A stretch of DNA of 64,000 bases from JACVRW01 sp963812415. GTDB lineage: Bacteria; Actinomycetota; Thermoleophilia; Solirubrobacterales; Thermoleophilaceae. The stretch covers positions 253,808 to 317,807 of the forward strand of contig CAWEVH010000043.1 in NCBI GenBank assembly GCA_963812415.1, given 5' to 3'. Made by a program: the position numbers and the translations under genes. Positions within the stretch are counted from its first letter, which is position 1; every line of letters begins with the position of its first letter. This document shows, in pieces, positions 34,868-43,092 of this stretch. The notes beneath the pieces are model-generated. The model saw only the letters and a program-made list of their open reading frames with translations, searched no databases and was not told the origin of the DNA.

Positions 34868-35782
34868 CGTTGGACGGAACTGGCGGCGCGAGTGGCGCGC
34901 GACATCGAGGGTGGACGCTGGGCAGCGGGCGAGCGGCTGCCGGGCGTGCGGCTGCTCGCGCGCGAGGCAGGCTGCTCACCCGGCACCGCGGCACGGTCGT
35001 ACGCGGCGCTGAGGGACGCAGGGGTGCTGGCGGGCAGCCCCCGCTCCTGCTTCGTCGTCGCGCCGCATGGTCCTGAGAGGGCTGCGGGCTGGTGTGCGGA
35101 TCCGGTGGCCCTTCGGCTTGCGGGCAGCGACGACCCGGCGCTCGACACGCTCGTGCGGGCGGCGGGCGGCTCGGTTCAGGTGGCGCCAGGCCCGCGCGGC
35201 TCGGTCCACGGGTTGGTGCAGCTCGCTCGCGGTACGGCCGACGCCGCGGCGCTCCACCTCCTCGACACCGCGACCGGCTCGTGGAACGACCCGCTCGTGC
35301 GCGGCGCCCTGGGCGGCGACCCCGTCCGGATCGTGCACCTGTGGCGACGCGATCAGGGCCTCGTGGTCGCGCCGGGCAACCCGCTCGACCTCCGCGGCGT
35401 GGGCGACCTCGCGGGGCGCCGGGTCGCCTGGAGGCCGCCCGGCACCGGCTCGCGGCTCCTGCTTGAGAGCCTCATGCGGCGCGCGGGCTGTGAGCCCCGC
35501 CCCGACTTGGGCGAGCCGGCCGACTCGCACCTGGCAGTCGCGGCGGCCGTGGCCACGGGCGCCGCCGACGCGGGCCTGGCGGTTCGTGCGGTGGCGGAGG
35601 CGGCCGGGCTCGAGTGGATCCCGGTCGCGACGGAGCCGTTCGAGCTCGCCCTCGGTGCGGGCTCGGCGGCGGCCGTTCGCCCCCTGCTCGACCTGCTCGG
35701 GAGCGCCGCGATGCATGCGCGCCTGGCGGCCATGCCGGGCTATGACCTCTCGCACAGCGGCAGCGTGCGGGTGGCCGCGTGA
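34865..35782 (+). CDS. GntR-like HTH regulator with substrate-binding-protein-like sensor domain
   Basis: ATG 34865, overlapping an inverted repeat, gives 305 residues. The N-terminal winged helix of the GntR type reads LAARVARDIEGGRWAAGERLPGVRLLA then CSPGTAARSYAALRDAGVL. From about residue 85 it becomes a periplasmic-binding-protein-like domain (RVAWRPPGTGSRLLLESLM and AAAVATGAADAGLAVRA), as in the oxyanion-sensing regulators of molybdate and tungstate uptake. Its stop overlaps the tupA start, so it is the operon's own sensor. Confidence 0.82.
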   Translation: MRWTELAARVARDIEGGRWAAGERLPGVRLLAREAGCSPGTAARSYAALRDAGVLAGSPRSCFVVAPHGPERAAGWCADPVALRLAGSDDPALDTLVRAAGGSVQVAPGPRGSVHGLVQLARGTADAAALHLLDTATGSWNDPLVRGALGGDPVRIVHLWRRDQGLVVAPGNPLDLRGVGDLAGRRVAWRPPGTGSRLLLESLMRRAGCEPRPDLGEPADSHLAVAAAVATGAADAGLAVRAVAEAAGLEWIPVATEPFELALGAGSAAAVRPLLDLLGSAAMHARLAAMPGYDLSHSGSVRVAA

Positions 35783-36624
35783 GACAGCGGCGGCTGCACA
35801 CGCTCCTTGCCCTCCTCGGCGTGCTCGCCGCGCTCGCCCCCATAGCCTGTGGCGACGACGATGACGACGGCGGCGGCGGCGAGTCGGACTCCAAGGGAAC
35901 GATGATCCTCGCCACCACCACGAGCACGCGCGACTCCGGCCTGCTGGACGAGCTGGTGCCCACCTTCGAGGAAAGCTCCGGCTGCTCCGTGAAGACGCTC
36001 GCGGTCGGCTCCGGCGAGGCCATCGAGCTGGGCGAGCAGGGGAACGCGGACGCCCTGCTCGTGCATTCGCCCGAGGCGGAGGAGGAGTTCATGGCCGGCG
36101 GCAGCGGCGCGAGCCGCGAGCCGGTGATGCACAACGACTTCGTGCTCGTCGGCCCGCCGAAGGACCCGGCGGACGTCGCCGACGCGCCCGGCGCCCCGGC
36201 CGCCCTCGAGCAGATCGCCCAGGCCGAAGCGGGCTTCGCATCGCGGGCGGACGACTCGGGCACCCACACCAAGGAGCTCTCCCTTTGGGAGACGGCCGAG
36301 GTCGAGCCGAAGGGCGGCTGGTACATCGAGACCGGTCAGGGGATGGGCGAGACGCTCACGATCGCCGATCAGAAGGAGGCCTACACGCTCTCCGACCGCG
36401 GCACCTTCCTCGCCACGGACAACCTCGACTCGGAGCTACTGGTCGAGGGAGGCGAGGATCTCCTGAACCCGTACCACGTGATCGTGGTCGCGGACGCGAA
36501 GAACGAGGCATGCGCCCGCGAGTTCTCGAACTGGATCACCTCGCCCTCCACGCAGAGGACGATCGAGGAGTTCGGCGTCGCGGAGTACGGTGAGCCGCTG
36601 TTCTTCCCCGACGCCGAGGACTGA
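35779..36624 (+). CDS. tupA: Tungstate ABC transporter substrate-binding lipoprotein
   Basis: GTG 35779 overlaps the regulator stop. The signal peptide ends with a Cys (PIACGDDDDD), a loose lipobox, followed by an acidic and Gly-rich tether. The mature part has TupA hallmarks: ILATTTSTRDSGLLDELVPTF with the oxyanion-binding TTTS, VMHNDFVLVGPPKDP, ASRADDSGTHTKELSLW and YTLSDRGTFLA. It captures tungstate outside the membrane and hands it to TupB. The 1-bp overlap with tupB shows coupling. Confidence 0.9.
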   Translation: MRQRRLHTLLALLGVLAALAPIACGDDDDDGGGGESDSKGTMILATTTSTRDSGLLDELVPTFEESSGCSVKTLAVGSGEAIELGEQGNADALLVHSPEAEEEFMAGGSGASREPVMHNDFVLVGPPKDPADVADAPGAPAALEQIAQAEAGFASRADDSGTHTKELSLWETAEVEPKGGWYIETGQGMGETLTIADQKEAYTLSDRGTFLATDNLDSELLVEGGEDLLNPYHVIVVADAKNEACAREFSNWITSPSTQRTIEEFGVAEYGEPLFFPDAED

Positions 36625-37277
36625 TGGACCCCATACACGAGGTACTGGGCCGCTCCGCGCTGGTCTCGCTCAGCGCGACCGCCGTCGCGCTCGCGATCGG
36701 CGTCCCGCTCGGCACCTGGCTCGCCATGGGCCGCCTGCGGGGCCGCAGGCTGATGGCGACCGCGGCGAACACCGGCATGGCCGTGCCCACGGTCGTGGTC
36801 GGGCTCGTCGTCGCACTCGCCCTGTGGCGGAGCGGGCCGCTGGGCGACCTCGAGCTGATCTACACGCTAAGGGGGATGGTGATCGCCCAGGTGTTGATCG
36901 CCACCCCGCTGATCGCCGGCATCACGATGGCCGGCCTGCTCGCCCTCCCGCCCGAGCTGCCCGACCAGCTGAAGGCGCTCGGCGCCGGCCGCGGGCAGCT
37001 CGTTTGGCGACTCTGGCTCGAAGCGCGGGTACCGCTGCTCGCCGCGGCGATGGCGGGGTTCGGCCACGCGATCTCCGAGGTCGGCGCGGCGACGATCGTG
37101 GGCGGCAACATCCACGGCCAGACTCAGGTGATGACGACCTCGATCGTCGAGGGTGTCGGGCGCGGCGAGTTCGGCGACGCGCTCCTCTACGCGGCCGCTC
37201 TGCTCGCGCTGGCGTTCGCCATCAACGCCCTACTCACGTCCGTGCAGCAGCGTGCGGCCTCGTGGGCGCAGTCCTGA
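36624..37277 (+). CDS. tupB: Tungstate ABC transporter permease
   Basis: The 217-residue protein has five membrane segments. The cytoplasmic EAA-type loop is ELPDQLKALGAGRGQLVWRLWLEARVPLL, and GFGHAISEVGAATIVGGNIHGQT is the conserved TupB end region. It forms the channel dimer for TupA-delivered tungstate. It overlaps tupC by 16 bp. Confidence 0.9.
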   Translation: MDPIHEVLGRSALVSLSATAVALAIGVPLGTWLAMGRLRGRRLMATAANTGMAVPTVVVGLVVALALWRSGPLGDLELIYTLRGMVIAQVLIATPLIAGITMAGLLALPPELPDQLKALGAGRGQLVWRLWLEARVPLLAAAMAGFGHAISEVGAATIVGGNIHGQTQVMTTSIVEGVGRGEFGDALLYAAALLALAFAINALLTSVQQRAASWAQS

Positions 37278-38317
37278 GGCTCCGGGACGTCCGCCAGCGG
37301 CGTGGAGACCGAGAGGTGCTCGCGATCGACGAGCTCGACCTCGACGCGGGCGAGCGCCTGGCGGTGCTCGGCCCGAACGGCGCCGGCAAGACGACACTGC
37401 TGCGGCTGCTCGCGGGGCTCGACTCGCCTGCCGCCGGCAGCGTCGAGCTGGACGGCGTCCCGCTCGCGGCGGCCGGCCGCGAGCGGCGCCGGCGTATCGC
37501 TTACGCCACCCAGCAACCCGGCCTGCTCTCGACCACGGTGCTGCGCAACGTCGAGCTGCCGCTGCGCTGGCGCGGCATCGCGCGGGACGTGCGGCGCGCG
37601 GCGGCGCTTGCCGCGCTCGAGCGGCTGGGGGCCGACCGGCTCGCCGGCCGCAAGGCGCCGACCCTCTCGGGCGGCGAGGCCCAGCGCGTCAACCTCGCCC
37701 GGGCGCTCGCACTCGAGCCGCTGCTGCTGCTTCTCGACGAGCCCGCCGCCAGGCTCGACGCCGATGCCCGTCAGTCGTTCTTCGCCGACCTCGAGGCCGC
37801 GCTCGCCGACCGCCAGGCGACGGTCGTCCACGTGTCGCACCGCGCAGACGAGGCGTTCCGGCTGGCCGATCGCGTGGCGGCGCTGAGCGAGGGCCGGGTC
37901 GTGCAGATCGGGCCGCCCTCCGCGCTGATTCGGCGCCCCGCGGACGCGACGGTGGCGAGACTCGTGGGCTACGACAACGTGGTGGCGGTCGAGGTCGACG
38001 CGAGCGGCGAGGTGCTGATCGGCGGCCGGGCCTGCGGACTGCGGGAGCCGGGCATGACCGGCGCGGCCACCCTTGCCGCCTGGGCGTCCGCCGTCGAGCT
38101 CGCGGCGCCCGGCGCGGCCCCGCTCGAGGCGAAGGTGGAGCACGTCTCCCCCGGTGCCGGACGCTGGGACGTGACGCTCGCGTGCGCCGAGTCGCTCCGC
38201 ACCCAGCTGCCCCTCGACCAGTCGCCCCCACAGCCCGGCGACCGCGTGGCGGTGCGGATCCGTCCGGAGCTCGTGACGCTCATCGCGGCCGCGGCTCAGC
38301 CGTCGGCGACCCGGTAG
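37262..38317 (+). CDS. tupC: Tungstate ABC transporter ATP-binding protein
   Basis: GTG 37262 lies inside the end of tupB and gives 351 residues. Walker A GPNGAGKTTL, signature LSGGEAQRVNLARAL and Walker B LLLLDEPAARLDAD are all present, with the H-loop His in VVHVSHRADEA. A C-terminal extension of about 115 residues after residue 235 (AVEVDASGEVLIGGRACGLR and later RVAVRIRPELVTLI) looks like a TOBE/MOP oxyanion-sensing domain, which often gives feedback inhibition. Its 3-prime end overlaps the opposite-strand PPOX-like gene by 22 bp. Confidence 0.9.
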   Translation: MGAVLRLRDVRQRRGDREVLAIDELDLDAGERLAVLGPNGAGKTTLLRLLAGLDSPAAGSVELDGVPLAAAGRERRRRIAYATQQPGLLSTTVLRNVELPLRWRGIARDVRRAAALAALERLGADRLAGRKAPTLSGGEAQRVNLARALALEPLLLLLDEPAARLDADARQSFFADLEAALADRQATVVHVSHRADEAFRLADRVAALSEGRVVQIGPPSALIRRPADATVARLVGYDNVVAVEVDASGEVLIGGRACGLREPGMTGAATLAAWASAVELAAPGAAPLEAKVEHVSPGAGRWDVTLACAESLRTQLPLDQSPPQPGDRVAVRIRPELVTLIAAAAQPSATR

Positions 38318-38808
38318 GTGGTCTGTGCGTGCGGCTCCTTGGCGAAGGCAAGCACCTTTGCCGGCTCGATCCGGTATACGGCGGCGGCGTCCTCCCCCTC
38401 GCCGAACACGCCGTCGCCGACCTCGAAGTGCCAGACGCTGCCGTACTTGGCCTCGTAGGCGTCGGCCAGCTCCTGCAGCGTTTCGGTGTCGCTCAAGCGG
38501 ACCGCCCTGCCCTCGACCACCACGTCGAGGCCCTGCTCCCAGGCGTTGTTCCCGGTCGTGAGCGCCACCTTCGCGTTGCGCTCGAGGTTGCGGGCCTTCT
38601 GCTCGCGGAGCCCCGTGCAGAAGTGCACGGCGCCGTCCCGGGCGACGCCGATCAGGGGCGTCACGTGAGGCCGCCCGTCGGCCCGCACCGTCGTCAGCCA
38701 GTAGAGCTCGGCGTGCTCGAGCACATGCACCGCCGCTGACCACGGCGTCGGACCGGCCTCGGGGTCGCTGAAACGGCGGTCGATCTGGGCGGTGGGGTCG
38801 GACGTCAT
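38296..38808 (-). CDS. Pyridoxamine 5-phosphate oxidase-like (split-barrel flavin) protein
   Basis: ATG 38808, with GGAGG 9-13 nt upstream, gives 170 residues. The split-barrel fold shows as LTTVRADGRPHVTPLIGVAR, VHFCTGLREQKARNLERNAK and ALTTGNNAWEQGLDVVVEGR. These are typical of actinobacterial FMN- or F420-binding family members. The C-terminal part ends PAKVLAFAKEPHAQTTYRV. Cofactor and substrate are open. The stretch 38809-39017 upstream has no gene. Confidence 0.87.
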   Translation of the reverse strand: MTSDPTAQIDRRFSDPEAGPTPWSAAVHVLEHAELYWLTTVRADGRPHVTPLIGVARDGAVHFCTGLREQKARNLERNAKVALTTGNNAWEQGLDVVVEGRAVRLSDTETLQELADAYEAKYGSVWHFEVGDGVFGEGEDAAAVYRIEPAKVLAFAKEPHAQTTYRVADG

Positions 38809-39017
38809 GATCGCGGGCCTCCTTGTTCGAATCGATGCCCTTGTGACTCCGTACCCGGGGCCGAAGTCATCGGGTCCGACAGCGCTCGCGCCTCGCAACG
38901 GCCCGGAGCCTTGGCCGCGGCTCATTTGGCGGCGGCCGGCGTCGCCGTCCTGATGGGACGCAGCGGCCCCGCAGCGGCGGTGCCAACGCGAGACCCGCTC
39001 GCCTAACCTCTCGAACC

Positions 39018-39404
39018 GTGGAGTCGAAGGACGTCGTGCAGCGCTTCGTCGACGAGGCGGTCAACGGTGGGCGCCTCGAGGTCGTCGATGAGCTGTTCAC
39101 GCCGGCGATGACCGCCTGGGTGCGCGACTGGTTCGGCGCCTTCCAGGCCTCGTTCCCGGACGTGGAAATGGAACTCGTCGAACTCGTCGCCGAGGGCGAG
39201 ACCGTGGTCGGGCGGTTCGCCTGCTCCGGCACCCACAGCGGGCAATGGCGCGGCCATCCAGCGACCGGCCGTCGCTTCGAGAACGTGGACGAGGTCTACA
39301 TCTTCCGGTTCTCCGGCGACCGCATCGCCGGCGTCTGGGGCATCGAGGACACCCTCGACCGCTTCCAGCAGCTGGGGCTCGACCCGAACGGTCCCATGCC
39401 ATGA
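39018..39404 (+). CDS. SnoaL-like ester cyclase family protein (NTF2 fold)
   Basis: GTG 39018 gives 128 residues. The sequence VVQRFVDEAVNGGRLEVVDELF, then FQASFPDVEMELVELVAEGETV and a conserved GHPATGRRFENVDEVYIFRF fit the SnoaL-like polyketide cyclase family. The stand-alone size and the lack of neighbouring PKS genes mean that a specific reaction cannot be claimed. Confidence 0.82.
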   Translation: MESKDVVQRFVDEAVNGGRLEVVDELFTPAMTAWVRDWFGAFQASFPDVEMELVELVAEGETVVGRFACSGTHSGQWRGHPATGRRFENVDEVYIFRFSGDRIAGVWGIEDTLDRFQQLGLDPNGPMP

Positions 39405-39542
39405 ACTTCCGGCCCAGCCGCAGGTCCTGCCCGAGGCTGAGCTTGCCACGAAGTGGCGCCCACAGCCCTACTTGATCTGGAAGTACACCCCCGTCCGCGT
39501 GATCCCGCTCTGCGAGCGGGTTTGCGAGCGATTCGGCGGCGA

Positions 39543-39563
39543 TTTGGGACCGTTTTGGGACCG
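39543..39563 (+). repeat. Short tandem repeat
   Basis: TTTGGGACCGT is repeated twice, back to back. A similar doubled GGGACTG motif lies at 42350-42369. Both are in gene-poor accessory DNA (39405-39653 has no supported gene). They may mark old integration or recombination sites, but no integrase is present. Confidence 0.4.
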
Positions 39564-39653
39564 TTTGCGTGGCGTTTGCACGCGAGCGTCAGAACTTGTC
39601 TGCGAGCACGAGCGGGTCGACGCCCCCACGCACGAGCGCGAGGCCGCCCGGGG

Positions 39654-39845
39654 CTCTTCCATCCGGTCGCGACCTGCGCGATCGGCCGCGTCGTCGACGG
39701 CGACGGCCACGTCTATGGAGTCGACCGGCTCTACGTCGCCGCCGCCTCCATCATGCCGACAATTCCTCGGGCGAACACAAACCTCTCCACGCTCGCAGTG
39801 TCCGAGCGGCTGGCGGAGAGCATCGGCCGATCTCCGGCACCCTAA
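39654..39845 (+). pseudogene. GMC oxidoreductase C-terminal remnant
   Basis: Only the last 63 residues of a GMC enzyme are left: LFHPVATCAIGRVVDGDG with the conserved HP-x-x-T-C motif, then VYGVDRLYVAAASIMPTIPR and ANTNLSTLAVSERLAESIG, ending at a normal stop. Nothing upstream encodes the FAD fold. The sequence differs from the GMC gene at 26907, so it is not a partial copy of that gene. It is a remnant of a deleted gene. Confidence 0.82.
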
Positions 39846-39956
39846 TCTGCCCGCTTCCGCAGGCCGCGTGGCCGCGGCTGCACGATCTGGCTCAAAGTCC
39901 CGGCTGGTAGATTCCGGGTCCGCTGCGATCCGCGGCTGGCCCAAGCGAGGAGGCGG

Positions 39957-41201
39957 ATGCACCCGCAGTCCGGTTTCGAAACCCTCGAGAGCTTGCGTTC
40001 CGGAGGCCGAGTGCACGTCCTCGGTGCAGGACCTGTCGGTCTCCTGATGACGGCATTGCTCCAGGGAATGGACGGTCTGTCCGTGCGCCTCTATGAGAAG
40101 CGTCGCGAGTACACCCGTACCCGGATGGTGCGGCTCGCTTCGTACCTCGTCGCGGATTCGGTCGCGGGCTATCGTGCCGACCACTCTGATGGAGACACGG
40201 TCGAGGCCGTCTTCGATCCAGAGGAGCTGGCAGAGGGCGTCGCGTTCAGCCAGTCCATTCCTTCCGACCTGATGGTGCTACTTCGCCAATGGACGCGCGG
40301 TTTCTGCCCTCTCAACGAGATCGAACGCTCACTCAGCGATCTGATCGATGCACGCGGCTCGAATCCGGTGGAGCGGACCGCGGCCGCCGTGACGGCGGAG
40401 GACGCGATCGCGATGCTCGTGCCGGGAGACGTGCTGATCGATTGCACGGGGAGCGGGTCGCTGCTTCGAGATCACCTGGTACCCGGCTCTGGCGACGTGG
40501 ACGGAGGCGCGAACACGCTGAACTTCGTAATCGAGCACGCGCTCGTCATCACGTTCCTGTACGGCCAGACGTATGTCTGTAACGAGTACTGCAAGTACTA
40601 CAAGAACGTCGAGAACCCGCATTACAAGTTCATTCCCATGGTCCACCGCGTGTGCTACGACGGAGGTGTCAGCCACGTCACGGGCATCGTCACCATTACC
40701 GCCGACGAGTATGAGGCGATGCCGAAACAGTTCGACGGCGAGTGGCTTCGCGGCAACTTTCCGAATGTCGCCCAGTCGATGGATCGGTTCATCGACAAGA
40801 TCAAGCAGGAGACACACGGCGAGCTCATTGGCGACCTCGAGGCCATCCGGATACCCCTCAACCTCTACCGGGCGCGTAATGCAACCAGCCGCCAGTGGGC
40901 CACGGCGGACCCGAGTGACCACCCGTTCGTAACCACGCCGGTTTTCCTGGCCGGCGACTCGGCGATCGGCTCTCCCTACTTTCAGTCGATCTCGCTGGGC
41001 TTCGAGTGCGCGATGTTCCTGGCGGGACTCATCGCGCAGCCGCACCTCGTACGCCATGACTTACTCGAGCGGTATGAGCTGTACATCTACAAGCAGTGGC
41101 TGCGCGTGTACATGCAAAGCAAGATGATCAAAAACAACAAGGATCTGTTCCAGTCGCTCGATGACCCGATCGCGCTCCTGGACAAGTTGCACATTTACTA
41201 G
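39957..41201 (+). CDS. FAD-dependent oxidoreductase, MICAL/aromatic hydroxylase-like, unknown substrate
   Basis: The 414 residues start with GRVHVLGAGPVGLLMTALLQ and LSVRLYEKRREYTRTRMVRL, an FAD Rossmann fold with the EKR-plus-Arg pattern seen in MICAL-type and related monooxygenases. A second FAD motif near residue 322 reads FLAGDSAIGSPYFQSISLGF, a variant of the GD motif. The middle (YKFIPMVHRVCYDGGVSHVT) and the Lys/Tyr-rich C-terminus (LYIYKQWLRVYMQSKMIKNN) are not familiar. Codons are clearly less GC-biased than the neighbours, for example in the last 100 bp, suggesting transfer. The gene has no operon partner except possibly the Prx-cNMP gene 66 bp downstream. Confidence 0.72.
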   Translation: MHPQSGFETLESLRSGGRVHVLGAGPVGLLMTALLQGMDGLSVRLYEKRREYTRTRMVRLASYLVADSVAGYRADHSDGDTVEAVFDPEELAEGVAFSQSIPSDLMVLLRQWTRGFCPLNEIERSLSDLIDARGSNPVERTAAAVTAEDAIAMLVPGDVLIDCTGSGSLLRDHLVPGSGDVDGGANTLNFVIEHALVITFLYGQTYVCNEYCKYYKNVENPHYKFIPMVHRVCYDGGVSHVTGIVTITADEYEAMPKQFDGEWLRGNFPNVAQSMDRFIDKIKQETHGELIGDLEAIRIPLNLYRARNATSRQWATADPSDHPFVTTPVFLAGDSAIGSPYFQSISLGFECAMFLAGLIAQPHLVRHDLLERYELYIYKQWLRVYMQSKMIKNNKDLFQSLDDPIALLDKLHIY

Positions 41202-41267
41202 CGGAATGCCCTGATCGGCCATCCCGATGGACACTTCTCCCAAGCGCAGGATCAAAGGTGGTTAAGA

Positions 41268-42200
41268 GTGGCGCTCAGCGTCGGCCAGCCCGTTTCCGAT
41301 CACAGCCTGCAGGCGTACGTCCGCGGAGAGCCCGCGCCGATCGTGTTCGAGCTCTCGAGTCACCGTGGCAGCTGGGTCGTCCTGTTCTTCTACCCGGGCG
41401 ACTTCACGCTCATCTGCCCGACGGAGCTCGCGGCCTTCGCGAAACGCCACGACGACTTCATCCGCGAGGGCGCGGTGCTGCTCGCGGCGAGTACCAACAG
41501 CTGCTTCAGCCACAAGGCCTGGTTTGAGACCGATCCGCGTCTCGCCGAGGTCCGCTATCCGGTGATCGCCGACAGCCTCCGCGAGCTGAGCCATACCTTC
41601 GGCGTGCTGCTCGAGGAGGGAGCGGCGGCGGATCGGGGCACCTTCATCATCGACCCGGACGGCCTGCTGGTGCATATGAGCATCACCGCACACGACGTCG
41701 GCCGAAGCGTCGACGAGGTGCTGCGGGTCTTGCGCGCCTTTCGCACCGGGGCGCTGTGCCCGGCTGACTGGGCGCCAGGCGATCCGACCCTCACTAGCAA
41801 GGACGATTGGCTTGCGAAGGTGTTCCCCGACCTCATCGGCCCGGAGCTCGACTCGCTCGAGCAGAGCGCCGAAAGGGTGTCGTTCGCCCCTGGTGAGACG
41901 ATCGTCGCCGAGGGCGACCCGGCGGACCGCTTCTTCGTCATCACGAAGGGCGAGGTCGCCATCAGCCGCCGTGGCGCCGAGGGCGACGAGATCAAGCTCG
42001 CGAGGCTCGGGCGGGGGCAGTTCTTCGGCGAGGTCGGGATCCTCGCCGAGACCCGAAGGACAGCGACCGTCAGCGCGGTGGACGACGTTGAGCTGCTCGC
42101 CTTGAGCTGGCAGGAGTTCCAGGAGACACTCGAGCGGTCGGATCGCGCGGACCGCAATTTCTCCGAGATCGCCAAGGAACGGATCGCGTTCGCGTCATGA
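41268..42200 (+). CDS. 2-Cys peroxiredoxin fused to a cyclic-nucleotide-binding domain
   Basis: GTG 41268 gives 310 residues. Residues 1 to about 172 are an AhpC/Prx1-type peroxiredoxin: peroxidatic Cys50 in GDFTLICPTELAAF, IADSLRELSHTFGVL, and resolving Cys164 in RTGALCPADWAPGD. Residues from about 190 to 300 form a cNMP-binding domain: FAPGETIVAEGDPADRFFVI, RLGRGQFFGEVGILAETRRT and ATVSAVDDVELLALSW. The phosphate-binding cassette keeps Glu255 and Arg264. No HTH follows, so the nucleotide domain would act on the peroxidase itself or its location. The two halves are in one continuous frame. Confidence 0.9.
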   Translation: MALSVGQPVSDHSLQAYVRGEPAPIVFELSSHRGSWVVLFFYPGDFTLICPTELAAFAKRHDDFIREGAVLLAASTNSCFSHKAWFETDPRLAEVRYPVIADSLRELSHTFGVLLEEGAAADRGTFIIDPDGLLVHMSITAHDVGRSVDEVLRVLRAFRTGALCPADWAPGDPTLTSKDDWLAKVFPDLIGPELDSLEQSAERVSFAPGETIVAEGDPADRFFVITKGEVAISRRGAEGDEIKLARLGRGQFFGEVGILAETRRTATVSAVDDVELLALSWQEFQETLERSDRADRNFSEIAKERIAFAS

Positions 42201-43092
42201 TCGCAGGCGTCTGTTTGCTTGGCAGCGCCTCGTCACCGCTTCCGTCACAAAGCAGTCGTCCCCACAGAGACGCGCGCCACTAACGGCGGGCTCTTAGCGG
42301 CCGAGGACCGGCAGGCCGTTGATCGCCGGGATCTCATCACCCTCAGATTCGGGACTGATTTGGGACTGTATGCGCGGGAACCCCCGGCCAGCCATCGGAA
42401 GTCCGCTAATCCCGTGGAACCCCTGACCGACCTCGGAAACCCGCATCACTATGGGAAAAACGTTACACCCCGGAGGCGATGGGTTTCCGAGCGTCAGGCG
42501 TCCGATCGCTGTAGGTGCCCACCAGAAGTGAGCACGCGTTCCCCGGTAGCGAGCGAAATCTGACGGCCATGCCCAGCCGGATGAGCACCGAGTGCCCGAA
42601 TAATTCGAGCAATTCGTGGAACGCACCTGTGAGCCCCAGGGTGGATTCACAGGCCGACGCGCTTCGATAGGTGCCGTCGCGCCGGGGTTTCAGATCGAGG
42701 AGCGTCGCCGCAGGCCGCTGACCAGGGAGGTCGTACGGTTGCATGAGATTGCCCGCGAAAGCGGCCAAAACATGGCGACGGCTACCAGCCCATGGTAGGG
42801 GTGGTACATCTTCCGGCGCCCCGAACTGTGCATCCATTGCGGTGAACACAACCTTGGTCTGACCAGGGAAAGGCGACGCTGAGCGGGCGGCCGATCGTCT
42901 CTAGTGGCGCAGCTTGGACCCGGATGGGAGCCGCAAGGGGCGATCAGACTACTGCGGCGCCTGCGGCCATGCCTCAACTTGGCCCTCCTCACGGCAGTGG
43001 CGGTCGCCCCGTTGCTCAGGGACTGATCCTTGTCGGCGGCTTGCACTCGGAGGAGGTGAGCTGAAGTCCGACCCCATGGCACCGAGTCGGGC
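42201..43092. other. 892-bp gene-free region with dispersed repeat
   Basis: No coding sequence with family similarity is seen on either strand. The region holds a doubled GGGACTG motif (42350-42369), the 151-bp dispersed repeat and presumably the promoter of the LAL regulator. Open frames on the minus strand here, up to about 130 codons, have no recognisable domain and are likely chance frames in GC-rich DNA. Confidence 0.6.
42511..42661. repeat. Dispersed repeat, copy 1 (151 bp)
   Basis: From GTAGGTGCCCACCAGAAG to CACAGGCCGACGCG this matches 51020-51164 nearly base for base. The differences are a 6-bp insertion and a handful of mainly transition changes. The first part also matches 47279-47335. 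The matching sections keep a common minus-strand reading FRSLPGNACSLLVGTY, so it may be derived from coding sequence. It has no terminal inverted repeats or transposase. Confidence 0.85.

Noticed and set aside
39405..42510. Integrase or prophage in the accessory region
   Set aside because: Tandem motifs and gene remnants hint at recombination, but there is no integrase, transposase, attachment site or tRNA gene to support it.
42294..42849. Minus-strand open frames through the dispersed repeat, up to 128 codons
   Set aside because: No domain or ribosome site; the shared fragment with other repeat copies reflects the repeat, not a proven gene.
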